Below are positions 1 through 14,889 of a stretch of DNA of 64,000 bases, one piece after another. The stretch lies in assembly GCA_030272585.1 (NCBI GenBank), contig BSYQ01000001.1, positions 4,216,001 to 4,280,000 on the forward strand. Direction: 5' to 3'. A model generated the notes under the pieces. It saw only the letters and a program-made list of their open reading frames with translations. It was not told the DNA's origin and made no database searches. Each line of letters starts with the position of its first letter. The first letter of the stretch is position 1. Made by a program: the position numbers and the translations under genes. Origin of the DNA: Bryopsis sp. KO-2023. Taxonomy: Eukaryota; Chlorophyta; Ulvophyceae; Bryopsidales; Bryopsidaceae.

Positions 1-405
1 TTGGTAGAGATTCGCTTGGAAAGAAAAACGCTTCAGTCAGACTTCAGTCCCAAACAACGGACAGGGTCCCCCCTTAAAATTTCATCCTATCGTGGCACAG
101 ATTTTCAGCTGCAAATAGCTTCCTCACAGTTTCTTGCTCCTTACACCACCAGAATTTCATTTTCAAAACAGCAGCAGCTCACTGATGATGGTGTCAAGGT
201 CAAGAGTGTCATTTTCCTGTTCTCATTCAAGGAAATACAAGAAATCGAGCAGGGAGATACACCCATCCATACTTTACATTGTGCCCATCCATCCATCTGT
301 ACATATATTTTCCCAATCCTACCGAATCAACCGCATTCATCACTAAACCATAGGAAACCCATACACTTCCTTCCAACAGAAAAGAGCCCTCCCCCAGCCA
401 GAAAT
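1..405. other. 3' flank of the RING-H2 gene
   Basis: No coding pattern recognised. It lies just downstream of the minus-strand RING-H2 stop codon, so it probably holds that gene's 3' UTR. Confidence 0.4.
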
Positions 406-1763
406 TCAAATGCTGGAGTTGCAATAAGGACAAGTCAGGGGCTTGATGTTCTCTGGAGACGAAAGGAACCACCTATCGATGCACTCCAAATGGAAGTTGT
501 GGTTGCAAGGCAGCACCCTCAAAATGTCATCCGTGTCGTAGTCCTCGTAACAAATGCTGCACGATGAATTGCTGGCATAACGAGATTGTTGGAGTGCAGC
601 CACCAATTCCGACTTCTCTGTGAAGCCTGAAACGTCCACTTCGCACCGAGAAAGACGTTCCTAAAATTCGCACAGCCACCTATACTGGTGTGTATATGTA
701 TATATATGTATACAATATGTCACAGAAACTGATCGACAAAAAAAGTCGAAAACTGATCGAAAGTACAGTCAAGGCCGGCAGCACAAGGAAGCCAATTTGC
801 GCTCTACCATGAGTGAATGAATGGAAAGATTGCAGTACTTCTCCGGTGCGATGTATGGTTCAGTCGGAAGCTTCTGGATGATTTTCGAAATGCGGTCAAT
901 ATTCTCTCGTGGGGATCGCCTGTCGCCGCCTTGCCGAAAACCTCCTCCAAAACCTGTGATGAAAGCTCTCCGGAGTGCTGGCCAGAATCCTACCCTTTTC
1001 ACCTGTTTGATTGCACACACACACACACCTGAGCATCCCTGTAAACACATCTCACCCACAATCATTCTACCTATTTCAAAAAGAGAAAAAAAAAATCCGC
1101 TTGTGGAAAGTAGCATCCAGAAATCTTTCATCTCTTTCCTTTCTTTAAAACTATTTGTATATTCTTTCGGATCCTAAGATCTGTTATGGTTGAGCTCGAA
1201 ATCCCCCCCCCCCCAAAAAAAACAACAACGAAGTCAACTCACCAATAAAACTAACGCAAACAGTAATCCTCCGATGACAATCCCTATCAGCACGTGGAAA
1301 GATAGGAGCATGTAAGCATTCATCGACCCATTTTCACCACCTCCCTGCAAGCCAAAAAAAAACCTCCACATTCACACCAGCGAGCTAGTTATTCAGTTTT
1401 CAGAAGCCCAGCACATCAGCTTGACAAAATAAAAAATACTCTAAAAAAAGACCCAACAGAAATTGATTTACAGATATTGGTAATAATTGATTTTGCCAGA
1501 GTGCAGTCTCTTCCAATAAGGTACAGTCACATATTGCCATGCTGCTTTCAACTTGCCTTCCCAGCTCTGCGATCAGTTAACAGCTGACATACCACCAACT
1601 GAATTCACGAAGTGCGAGCACAAAAGAAAAAACTCACCCACGATCCCAAGTGGAGAAAAAGGTCACGGAGGATGCCGCTGTTGAACAAGAGCATACATAG
1701 AAAGAATCCTGGGGCGACGTACCAGTTGCCTCCACCCGCCCCCATGTTAATAAAAATAAACAT
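406..1763 (-). CDS. Membrane-anchored RING-H2 E3 ubiquitin ligase with SAP-like motif
   Basis: Four exons with matching phases: 1638-1763, 1243-1344, 808-1002 and 406-660, giving 225 residues. Two hydrophobic segments are visible, about residues 15-40 and 53-76. A basic linker follows, then a degenerate SAP-like stretch (GFTEKSELVAAL) and a C-terminal RING-H2 finger: CSIC, CNHNFHLEC, CPYC. All eight zinc ligands are present. RING-H2 proteins of this layout are known as membrane E3 ligases that recruit an E2 and ubiquitinate nearby proteins; the substrate cannot be inferred. The start is the ATG directly before the first hydrophobic exon; the frame stays open upstream but shows no closer ATG. 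It is divergent from the AP2 gene across about 770 bp. The family is sure, the N-terminal exons are moderately sure. Confidence 0.75.
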
Positions 1764-2534
1764 CTTATCGGCAATCCGTCCAGGCCGACCACTCGACGCG
1801 AGGGATCTCGGAACGCAGAAGTTGAGAAATGTGTGTGCCGCGTTTGTATCAACCGGGCGACGCTTATCGACGAGTCGTCAGAGAGGAAGCGAGCAAAAGG
1901 AAAAAAAAACAATCGGGTGGGAAATTTTTTGCGTCAAAAAAGAATTACTCCTCGATTACGCCATTCGGGCAGCGGTTCAGAATTCTTGACAGAAACACGA
2001 CCTGGGACCCCCCCCCCCAGTTAGCGAGGTCGAATACTTGCGACGTCGTGTCGCCGAGGAGGAGAAGCAGCGCGATTGGAAAAGCGTCGTCTAGAGAACA
2101 CGGAGCAGTCGTTGTTCCTGCAGGTGAGCGACGTCGTTTTCCCTTTTATTTTCGATGCGACGAATTGAGGGAGTGTGTTGATGGACACTGTAACGTCTTC
2201 TAGAGTTTTGGTGTTATTCGAAAGGGTTGTGTGTGACGTCTCCAAGAAAAAGTTAACACAAGGAGCTCTCTCGACCTTCGATCGACGGGTCGGAGACCTG
2301 ACGACATTTCGTTCTCTTAACTTGCACGTCTTTTTCGATTGTTCAACACAATGGAACCTTCACCACGACGGTTCGAGCGACGCGAGTCTCTAGAGTATCG
2401 CCGATTCGTCCCGGCGCTCTTCGCCAGCTCCACTTTTTCAGTTGTCGTCAAGAGACGCGCTGTACTGTGGCGATGACTGTCCGTTTCGCTGGTACCACCT
2501 CCCAACCGAAAGTTCGATTGCTCGCTCCCAGGAG
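1764..2534. promoter_or_regulatory. Divergent intergenic region, RING-H2 (-) / AP2 gene (+)
   Basis: About 770 bp between two divergent start codons, with no recognisable gene. It should hold both promoters and 5' leaders. Short open frames here on both strands match no family I know. No TATA-like or named element was identified with confidence. Confidence 0.4.
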
Positions 2535-5500
2535 ATGGCCACCGCCCTCGGCAACGCGTGCACGACGGCTCCGAACGAATACCGTGGCATAACGTGGAGT
2601 CGACGGGCGGGGGAGTGGCTGGCTTCCGTCTACACGCCCCACCACCAGATAGTCAACCTTGGATCACGGAAATCGGCAGTTGCGGCTGCACGGCTATACG
2701 ACTGTGGGGCAATCGTGCTCTACGGGTCGGAGGCCCTGACAAATTTTCCGTTACACATTTACCAACAACGTGAGCTCGTGAAAGTTCAGAGACGGTTGCA
2801 TTTGCTGGGTGCGCTTGATGTGGGCGATCATCCGTTTGAAAACCGCGATCAGGAAAGTCGGAGCCCCTGCTTGTTGGAATGGGATCAGAATTTGATGGGG
2901 CCTAGGTCTGCGAGGGGGCGGGTGGGAGACTTTGGTCAAGGAACCCCATTCCGTGTTGTGCCGCCCTCTTCTGACAATTCCGAAGGAGGCGTAGATAAAG
3001 AAAACTTCGTCAGGGGATTGACCTCCAGGCCGAAGGAGAGCTCGAGCCTGATCTTCGAGTCAAAGGGGGGTAACTTTCAGCAGTGGATACAGCGTCCTGT
3101 TTCGGCTGTGGGGCGACATGACAAGGAGAGATCGTGTATCAAGTCGTCAGCGACTTGTCACGAGGGTCCTAGCTGGCGCAGCCCGTCGTCCGGTCCGCGG
3201 AGAAACTGGAGCTTGGGATCGAAGGACGCGTCCCGCAAGTACGGGGCTAGACTGCTTCATCACAGCCCCAGCGAGAGCAGCCAGCAGAGGTGGACGATAA
3301 AAAAGCCCGTGAGGAAGGCGAGGTGCGAATATCCTTGCAGGGGCCCGTAGTACTTGTATTTTCGTGAGAACGTGTATTGCATGGATATCGCCGACGATGT
3401 GCAGGTTTGCACTATTACGTCATCGCCTCCTTGCTCTTCCACATCAGCCACTTTTGGGTCAGACCCTATCCTATGGAGCAAACCTCCATCAGCAAAAACA
3501 ATAAAACCATGTCGTTTTTTTAAAAAGCGATGTACTTCTGCACAAGTACATTGCCCCATTCAGGATACCAAAATGGTGAAGGGATTTCCTTTAAAACTAT
3601 GAAATAGATAAAACAAAGGCAATATCTGATTGTCCGATTGTTTTCAGGACTAGAGCTTGTCGGCGTGTGCCACCCCCTGTGGCTGCCGCCCCATTGGGGT
3701 CCACCAAATGGCAATATCGAGGGATCAGCTGGAATCAGGCGCTCGGTCTTTGGACGGCCTACCTCTACGACCCAGAGAATAAAAAAACTGTGTACTTGGG
3801 CACCAGAAAAAGCCAACAGGAGGCAGCGGCTTTGCACGATTGGGGAATGAGAATTTTGCAGGGCACGGATGCGACGACCAATTTTTCGAAATGTTCGTTT
3901 CCGCCGTCGCCACAGGAACTCGCTCAAGTGAAGGATCGCTTGGTGGCGGCCAGATCTGTGACTGAAAAAATGGCTTGCGACAGAATGCAGCAAATACTCA
4001 AAGAGTGCGATGCCCACATGATGGATGAACCAGGTGGGCTACACAAACCATGGTGTCTATATTTAGATTTTTTTTTTCCTTCAGCGATAATCCCATTACC
4101 CAACACCGTAATTCAGCCGTGGCCATGGATGAATATATGTACAGATATATGCCACCACAACCTGTGTCATCCCGACTTACAGATAGATGTGTATATTTTC
4201 TCAGAATTTTTTATATATATCAGCATTTTAGAAAGTGCTGACACCAATAATTGTCTTCCAGGTAATTGGTGCAATGATGGTTTTGCTGAGAGCGCATCGA
4301 GAAGAACAGCAAACAGGGGGACGAAGCCACAGGGCTCTGCGAAGTGCAAGCAAGTTGCCAACCTGCCTCAATCTCCCCCTTTCCTCCAAAGCAGATGCCA
4401 TCTAATGCCCAGTCATCCGGCATCGTTCGGACGGCACAGAATGAGTCCTCCGCTTTTCGGAGCGACTGAACAAGACTCCGAGAGTGTGGTGAATAGACAG
4501 TCCTGGCCGGGGCACCCCGTGCCGGACACAATAAATCCCCTAGCGCCGCATGTGATAGGGCCGAGGGTTGCAACGGGGGTGAATCTGATCGATTCAGGGC
4601 CATTGATCGGACAATATTTGATAATGGTCACTGTAGATTGCAACGGGACGATTTTGCCGGTTGGATACGCTCCCACTGCGATGCAGGCTGCCCAGGTGCA
4701 CGACATGGTGGTGTTGGCCCTGCACGGAGCGAACGCAGAGTTGAATTTCCCGGCTTCGTCGTACCAATTGAGATCGCTGGGAAGCGTTCTCAGCGCTCTG
4801 CCACATCTGTTCCCCCCCCCCCTCTTCTGGAAAGGCATTTCTGCAGCAGAGGATGCCGGAGCGAACAACGACCTGAGTTTTTCGGGGGTGCACATGATAA
4901 ATCCATGCGAGCCCATCGAGATCATGGGGCGTTCCCCCGAATGCGATGCCAGGAACCACGCAGAACGATGCGGTGGTGTTTTGAAGGGGGTCGATGTGGA
5001 GGCATGTCAGCCGGACGAAGATATGGAGCTGTATGGGAAAGGCATGCAGCGCAGAAAGAGCAATTCGTCGATGCAGGAGGCCTCCAGCGGGGGGAAAACG
5101 TGCGTAGGAAAGACGTGGGGCCAGTTTGATGATGTGCTGTTCACGTCCAGCCCTTTACCCAATCGAGGCTCCCTGGAGCCCAGGTCACCTGAAGACACAT
5201 GCATTCGCGCAGATTCAGAATGTGAAAGCGATGCAAGCGATTCGGAGCTGATGGGGTCTGGCTTGACCGCACACGAGGGACCCCCCAGTGGTGAGCATAG
5301 CAGCGATATATTGAGTTCCGGCAGAGAAATCGGGCACGTCAATGAAGAGGTGCTTTTGGCAGCAGAGACGTTGTGTTTGCTCACCACCCAAAACGAAACG
5401 GCGATTAACGACAGCACCAACAACGATGGAAAAGAGAAGATTTCCGATTTGAGAAATGCAGGAGACGAATGCAGCCCGATTGCTGATCCGAGGGAAACCG

Positions 5501-6045
5501 AATATCACGGAGTGAGTTTGGGTCAAGACGGCGCAGTCTCGGCGAGTGTTAGATACAAAGGTAGATACTGGGATTTGGGGCGATTCGACACCCCATTGGC
5601 GGCTGCTCGTGTCCACGATGAAGTTGCATTAGGGCTTCTGGGCATCAGAGCTCACACCAATTTTGACCCAGGGAGTTACTGTCAGAAAAACATCCAGAAT
5701 CTAGTGAGGAAATTTTACGGCCGAAACGCCGGCCAGGTGAGCGGGAGGATCGTGGAGGATGCGATAAAGCATGCTGAATCCGCCGGGGTGCCGGAAATGG
5801 CTTTACCCAAGACCAGCGCTCCGAAATCGACCACGTCCAGTGGAGTCACGAGAAAGGGCAGGGTGGTGCGAAAGCCCAAGCGTTTTCAACAAGGGCTGTT
5901 GAGCATTCCGAATTGGGGGTGCATCGGCGATGGGATGGTGTCGAATTTGGAACACGCGGGTGGAAAAAGAGCTGCCAAAGATTCTGAATTCATGGATGTC
6001 CCGACCCTCATGTTCAGACCTCCTCTCGGGGCGGGTGCTTTCTAG
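2535..6045 (+). CDS. Four-AP2-domain nuclear DNA-binding protein
   Basis: Exons 2535-3322, 3648-4033 and 4262-6045 join in phase to 985 residues. Four AP2/ERF-like modules are visible. Domain 1 (about 14-75) has YRGITW, WLASVY and ends LTNFP. Domain 2 (about 284-343) has YRGISW, VYLGTR and TTNF. Domain 3 (about 498-560) lacks YRG and the usual tryptophans but keeps AAQVHD and LNFP. Domain 4 (about 805-865) has YHGVSL, WDLGRF and AARVHD. The linkers are long, acidic and serine-rich, and a basic patch (RKGRVVRKPKR) near the C-terminus could be a nuclear signal. AP2 modules bind DNA through a three-stranded sheet. The plant AINTEGUMENTA group has two, so four is unusual. The start is the first in-frame ATG. 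A transcription regulator is likely; targets are unknown. Confidence 0.8.
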
Positions 6046-7396
6046 AGAACAAATTTGGGGGTTGAAGAAGGAACAAGAGTCCAAACAACAAAGTTTACAA
6101 TTTTGTTTTCCCTTTCTTTTTTTTTTCTTTCTTAATATCATTTAACTTTTTTTTTTTCGTTTTTTTTGTTTTTGTTTTTTGGTGGGTTTCGAGACGATGT
6201 GGTGTGAGAGGTGGGTGGAGAGTTCTCAATCACATGGGTCCTTGGATAAAGTTTGCAAATTTGGTTTTAATCTGGAAATTTCTATATGGCTTTTTTTTTC
6301 TTTTTTTTTTTCTGAAATCGGCACCGAGAAAAGTGTCGGATTTAAAAAGAAAAAGAAGAAGAAAATCGAAGAGAACAAAAAAAAGTACCCAAATGAAAAC
6401 CTGCTGGGGCTTGTTTTTTTGAAAAAAGGAAAACTGTCTTGGATAAAAAGAACAAAAAAAAAAGAACCTTGATTATACTTTTGTAGGGGGCAAATTCGAA
6501 GGTAAAAAAAAACAAAAAAAAACAGAAATATCGACAGAGTATTCTTTCGCAGCCGTAAATTGAGTGTATTAGGCCAGGAGTCGGGGGAAGAAAAAAAGGA
6601 AAAAAAAGAAAATGTGTGTGTGGGGGTAATAGTTCTATGTATTTTCTTAATGATGTTTCTCTTTGGATTTGTTTTTGAAGGAGGGAGGTTGTAGGGTGGT
6701 GAAAAGATTGTTGGTCGGATTCGCTTTCTTATTTTTAGTAGGGGTGTGTTTTTAAAATGATATTGTCTCTCTTTGGTTTGGTTTTATTGGAAGGGAGGGG
6801 TGGCGGAAAGGGAAAAAAAACGGGCGGAGTGTATGTCAATTGTTATATCAAGTTGTAATCTCCCAAGCAACAAGACCTTTGTGGGGGAAAGGAGCAGAAA
6901 ATCTAGAATATATATATAGAGTCAGGGGGCTTCGGCTGCTGTGAGAGGCAGGCAACATGTTGAAATGGCTGGATGGATTTGCCCATGTAACCGATTTTTT
7001 TTCTTTTCTTTTTTTGTTATTTTCTTTTTCGAGGTCTCCTTTTTTCGGCCTGCTATCGTGATTGACGCTCGAATTTTACAGAGTTTTTTATTTCCAGTGT
7101 TTCCTTGCTGTGTGTGTGCGGGACGGGAGCTTTTTGTTCTACCCTTGGACGAACCCCCCATCGAACCCGGCGGCCAATTCACAGGTTTTGAAGTGATTGC
7201 CTATGGGCATCCCATCCCGAAAAAGGCTATGAGTGGACAAACCTCCACCAGGAGCTCAGGTTGTCCAAGGTGAGTTGCGCGCGTCGATTCATTTCAAATC
7301 CTCCAAGGCCACAACCCACACCCACCCGCACCCACGACGCCGACTCTTCCTTGCCGAACCTGCACCCAGAAAAAGAAAAAGAAAAGAGATCTCAAT
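6046..7396 (+). other. 3' flank of AP2 gene and 5' leader of PMM
   Basis: 6046-6930 is T-rich and G-rich but poor in C on the plus strand, the strand bias also seen downstream of other genes here; it is probably the AP2 gene's long 3' UTR. Near 7080-7269 the composition becomes gene-like and ends in a good donor (CAAG/GTGAGT at 7269/7270). A matching acceptor at 7369 would make a 100-bp intron just before the PMM start codon, so this looks like a 5' leader exon of PMM. Confidence 0.4.
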
Positions 7397-8134
7397 ATGG
7401 GCAAAACGATCGCGTTGTTCGACGTCGACGGAACCTTGACCGCCCCAAGGAAACAGGCGACGCCGGAGCTTCTGGCGTTCATGCAAGAACTCCGGAAGCA
7501 CGTCACCGTGGGGATTGTCGGCGGGTCGGATCTGGTCAAGATCAAGGAGCAACTGGGTGAAAAGACGATCACGGAGTATGACTACGTTTTCTCCGAGAAC
7601 GGGCTGATGGCGCACAAAGCCGGCGAGCTGCTTGCGACTCAGAGTCTCAAAAAACACCTGGGGGAGGATAACTTGAAAAAGCTGATCAACTACGTCCTGA
7701 AATACGTGGCGGAGCTGGACATCCCCATCAAGAGGGGCACCTTCATAGAGTTTCGAAACGGGATGATCAACGTGTCTCCCATCGGCAGGAACTGCAGTCA
7801 AGAAGAGAGGGACGACTTTGAAAAATACGATGCCACCGCCAACGTGCGGAAGACGTTCGTCGCGGCGCTGGAGAAGGAGTTCGCGTCGTTGAAGCTGAAA
7901 TACTCGATCGGGGGTCAGATATCCTTCGACGTGTTTCCGCTAGGCTGGGATAAGACGTACTGCTTGACGTTTCTGAAGGAGTTCGGCGACATTCATTTTT
8001 TCGGGGACAAAACTTACGAGGGGGGTAACGATTACGAGATCTTTGAGTCTGACAGGACGATTGGCCACACCGTTACCAGCCCGGAGGACACGATGAAGCA
8101 ATGCACCGAACTTTTCCTCCCAAAAAAAGCTTGA
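7397..8134 (+). CDS. PMM: Phosphomannomutase (HAD superfamily, eukaryotic PMM2 type)
   Basis: A single open frame of 245 residues, the usual length of eukaryotic PMM, without introns. HAD motif I is DVDGTLT (residues 9-15), with the nucleophile Asp9 and acid/base Asp11. [12 protein letters not shown], the substrate-binding [12 protein letters not shown] and the metal-binding [14 protein letters not shown] are all intact. PMM interconverts mannose-6-phosphate and mannose-1-phosphate in the cytosol, feeding GDP-mannose for glycosylation, GPI anchors and, in plants, ascorbate. The ATG chosen lies directly before the conserved start of the fold. An upstream leader intron (7270-7369) is likely. 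Complete and apparently functional. Confidence 0.95.
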   Translation: MGKTIALFDVDGTLTAPRKQATPELLAFMQELRKHVTVGIVGGSDLVKIKEQLGEKTITEYDYVFSENGLMAHKAGELLATQSLKKHLGEDNLKKLINYVLKYVAELDIPIKRGTFIEFRNGMINVSPIGRNCSQEERDDFEKYDATANVRKTFVAALEKEFASLKLKYSIGGQISFDVFPLGWDKTYCLTFLKEFGDIHFFGDKTYEGGNDYEIFESDRTIGHTVTSPEDTMKQCTELFLPKKA

Positions 8135-9496
8135 TTAATCTACTTGATAAATTTTCTCAAAAAAAAAAAAGCATTTGCAAAGAAAATGTTACCAAAAATG
8201 TGTCTGGGGCTCGATGATCATGCTGTTGCGTTGAGAGGTTGCGTCGATTTTTTTCTTTTCTTTTTGGGATTCGGGTTGGATGACTGGGGATGGTTGTGTC
8301 TGACATGAGGAATGAGATGCCCTGGATCGTTTTTCATGGGTGGTTTTCTTTTTTTTTTTCCCTCTTTTTTGGTGGTTTGGATGCTGAAAGATGCAACTGA
8401 AGCGGAGGGCACGCACTGAAGGGATTGGTTTTTTATGGGTGCTTTTTTTCTCTTGACAATGTTGGGGCTGATTGGTGCATTCAAGATATTACTGATTTTA
8501 ATTCCTTGGCCTGAACTTTCTTCAAAATCAACTTTGTTGATATTTTTAGATTTTTCGTCTTTGTTTGGCTCCATTGCAAAAACAGGGGTTGAATTGGGAG
8601 GGGGGGGGAAAGCAGCGCAGGAGAAGTTGAACAATTTCTAAATGGAAAGTATTCCTGGCTTCCAACCTATAATCTCTTCCGCTGTAGAAGGAAGCTGCCA
8701 AACATCCCCTGGTTTTGTTGGGAGGGAAAAAGTGGAAAGAGGAATTGATTGGGGAAAATGCACTTTTTTGGATGCTGAAAAGTGTGATTATGTCAATCTT
8801 TCATCTTTCTTGCATTTCTGATGCTACGACATTAAAAAAAAAAACATTTCACATCCTCCAATCTTTTTCATTGTTTTTTGGGTGTTCAAGGTGGAGTCCC
8901 AACCATTCAGCTTTCCTTTTCCTATTGATCCCTTCAATCATACATATATATAAGAATCAATTCACATGATAGTTCTGCAGAATCATCGATGACAGCTTCT
9001 CAACATCAATTCAGACATCATTCGAAGCAAGTAATGCAAATAAAATAACAATAATGGTCAAAAGACAGCTAGAATGACAAAAAAGGAATCCTCCAGCATT
9101 TGGAAAATAAAAAGAATAGTTTGCCTGCACGCTGCCCTCCCAACAAAGCGACAAAGAAGTGGAATTGTGGAGCTAGAAAATGAAAGAGAAAATCTCATCA
9201 TCCCTGGGGGGATAATGACCCTGCCAATGCTTGAGATGCGAATTCCGGGAGCACGAAGGCTGCCGTGTGGATTGCTGAATTGTAATACCTGTGATAACGC
9301 AACCACCACTATTGTTATTCTATCACTCAATCAAATCCATGCAGGAAATTCAAACTAACCTATTCTTAAACGCAAGCAGCAGAAAGCAAAAACAACTTTT
9401 CCGCTAAGAAAACGAAGGATATCAAAAAAAATTCCCTTTTTTTTTGGGGGGGGGGTTCTCTGGAATGCAACCAACATTTTCTTTTTGCCATCGAGG
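8135..9496. other. Convergent intergenic region, PMM (+) / spermidine synthase (-)
   Basis: About 1.36 kb between two 3' ends. The part after PMM is G- and T-rich, the expected 3' UTR bias. Open frames at 8218-8634 (-) and 9058-9358 (both strands) match no family I know and are not called as genes. Confidence 0.35.
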
Positions 9497-12184
<2,688 letters not shown>

Positions 12185-13474
12185 TTGTCGAAATACGGGG
12201 TGTGGTGAGCAGTCGATTTCACGGAGACGCACAGAATGGCGAAGCGATCGGTTGGGCAAGGCCACCAGAGTTTGACGAATCGCAGGGTGCATCAATCTTA
12301 GAGATGCATGCGCTTGGGTGTGTCGTCAGCATTGTACTGGCTTGCACCATTTTGTGTAGAAGGGTGTGGATGTCGGAATAGGATTGAGTGAGCCAGAGAT
12401 GTGTGTTCTGCAATGTGGAGCTGAAAGCAGCCAGTCCAGATGCTTTTGCCAAGAGTTTGCTTGCTTTTACTGGGGGGTTGCTTGCGGAGAAAAACATTTT
12501 CGGGGTTGGTGAATGTGCACCTGGCCCTTGGTCATTAATGGTGGTGTTATACATTTTAGGGAGTGGTTTTGGCCATTCCTTGACTTTTCTTGTCTCTTTT
12601 TCAATGAGAACCATCGCTCCCTTTTGCTAGGAATCCTGCAAAAAGACTTACACTTGAGTATCTTTTGCTATGCATGCCCTTGTCTTTCGTCTTGGCACAG
12701 ACTGGAGTTCCTTTGAATGATCGCTCGATTCCTGGTGGCAGGGTGCAGGTGGCTTCTGTTCATTCTGTATTCCAATTGGTGTGATCGACAAAATGGATGG
12801 TCTCAACTGACGCGGTCCGACAGACAGTGCCAGTACTGCAGTACTTCAGCCGGAGGTTGTTTGTCCCCCGATCCAGCTTCTGTCATTCGCTCTCCTCGAT
12901 ACCAGAAATCAAACTTCACCAATCTGGTTGCATCTCTCTATCCACCAACCGGAAACGTTCACGCAGTTTTCGCCCCACCAGTCGAACATATCTTTTCCCT
13001 GCCCATAGTAGACTTCCACCCAACAATGAATGCCAGAAACCCCCCCAAAAAAGAAACTTCGACTTTACGCTAGCCAGTAGTAACACCGCAGTAACGCCGC
13101 TGTAAGCAACAGTACAGTCTCAGTCACACGCGCGCCGCCAAACCGCCGTCGTAACGATTGGACGGACGAGGGAGCGGGGGCTTGTCAATGTGACGGCATC
13201 CGTCGATCGTTTTAGAAGATGTACTACATCCGATTTAGTTCCTGTTCCGATGCGACCAGTCAGGTCGCGACGTCTTCTCCCCTATTTACGATAATCGCGT
13301 TCGGGTGACAGGTCTTTGCTCACCTATCTCTCCGCTCGGCGCTGCTGGGCGAAAGTCGTAGGTTGACTTTCCAAACGGATGGCAGCCCCCTTCTTTTCGT
13401 CTTCAGAAGATATCGTCGCTCCTGGCTCCCGTTGAGCAGGAGCCAGCGCTGTTCTCTTTTTTTTTTCACCAGGT
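12185..13474. other. Intergenic region between spermidine synthase (-) and receptor kinase (+)
   Basis: About 1.3 kb between divergent genes. No gene was recognised. It should hold both promoters and the unlocated 5' exon of the receptor kinase: the kinase's first visible exon follows a pyrimidine tract and CACCAG acceptor near 13471 and has no in-frame ATG before its signal-peptide-like stretch. Confidence 0.35.
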
Positions 13475-14849
13475 TTGGTTTCGAAACACGTTTTTGCCGG
13501 GGGTAGTCGGAATTATCGCGCCAAAACGGAAGGAGTACGGACAAGGTTAGGACACGGGGGCCTGCTGGTGCAGCTGCGTCAAGCATTGGCGTGCGTTGCG
13601 CTCGCATGGCTTCTGTGTCCAAGTGTTAGTCGCGCCAGGGAGTTGGCGAGCGAGTCAGGGCTGAATGGGGGTTTGGACGAGTTCGGCTCCGAAAACAGGA
13701 CGGTTGCGAATTGTATCGAGCTTCAACGGGCGTTGGGGGATTCCAAAGTGATAAAGGTTTTCGTCGTTGGGGACATCCGTTGCACGCGAGCCACCTGGCA
13801 TACCCCCGTTCTTGTGAGGCGGAATGTGGAGGTCACGGGCGAAATCGACGAAGCGAAAGCGATTTTCAAGGACAAAAAGGCCTACTCGATCGATTGGACG
13901 GACGTGAGCAAGGTTGTCGTAGCGGAAAGAGGTGCCGTGATTTTTTTCCACCACTTGTTGCTCTATCAAGACGAAATGGGTATCGGCCTCAACCTGGCTT
14001 TTATCCAGACGAGGAAAGGAGCGACGGGGGTGTTCGCTGGATTGGTCGTGGTCGTGGGGTCTTGCCCCCAGCCCGTGAGTTCGTACAACACTATCGCCAG
14101 CAGACTGCCTCGACCGGAGTTCCTGGCCGGAAGCCAAACAACGCACCCAATCGACCAGGACAGTCTGCTGGTTAAAGATGTCGCCATTTGGTGGCCGAAC
14201 ATCAACTCCCTCTGGCAGATCTGTAACACAGTTTTTATTTGCGGAGTGTCGAGTCCCGCGAGTCCCAGGGTCGCCGGACATTTCGATAGCAGTTTCGTCG
14301 TCGCTACCTGCAATGGGGTCACCACTCCCGCCACTCTCGAGACCGTCGACACGAAAGAGGGATCGGGTGGGGACGATAGCGCGACAGTGGCAGGGACGAT
14401 GGTGGGGGTGGCCATCGTGATCGGAGTGGTGCTGCTGGCGAGTACTGGCTTGGCATATTTTTTGTATGGCCAACGGAACAACAGAAAGGCGCGGGAGAAG
14501 AGTCCCAGAGTGGCCCTGGACCAGGTTTCTAAATCAGGTGGGGCTTTTTTTGGGAAAAAAACCCAATTTCCAAAACTTGGCCGAAATTGAAAACCTTTGA
14601 CCTTCAACGGCTTCTTCTCTCCATTACCTCTTTCCTCGACACACCTATCCAACGATTCAAACGTTTCAAAACTGGACTCCAATGGCATCAGTGTTGGTAT
14701 TTGTTTCGAGGGGAAAAGTTTTGGAGAAAACATCAGGGTTTCATTGTTGATATTGGGGTTGTGTGTGTGTGTGTATATCCGTTTTTTAAATAAAAACTGA
14801 GGTACATTCGTAAGCAAATCAAACCGTGTCCACAGCTAGGTGATGTCAG

Positions 14850-14889
<40 letters not shown>

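Noticed and set aside
8218-8634. 139-codon minus-strand frame after PMM
   Set aside because: Lys/Ser-rich, no family, no splice partner and in a G-rich 3' flank; more likely a chance frame.
13655-14473. Long minus-strand frames over the receptor kinase ectodomain (also 13966-14817)
   Set aside because: They mirror a plus-strand frame that joins in phase to a full kinase and has signal and membrane segments; the minus frames have no domain or splice partners.
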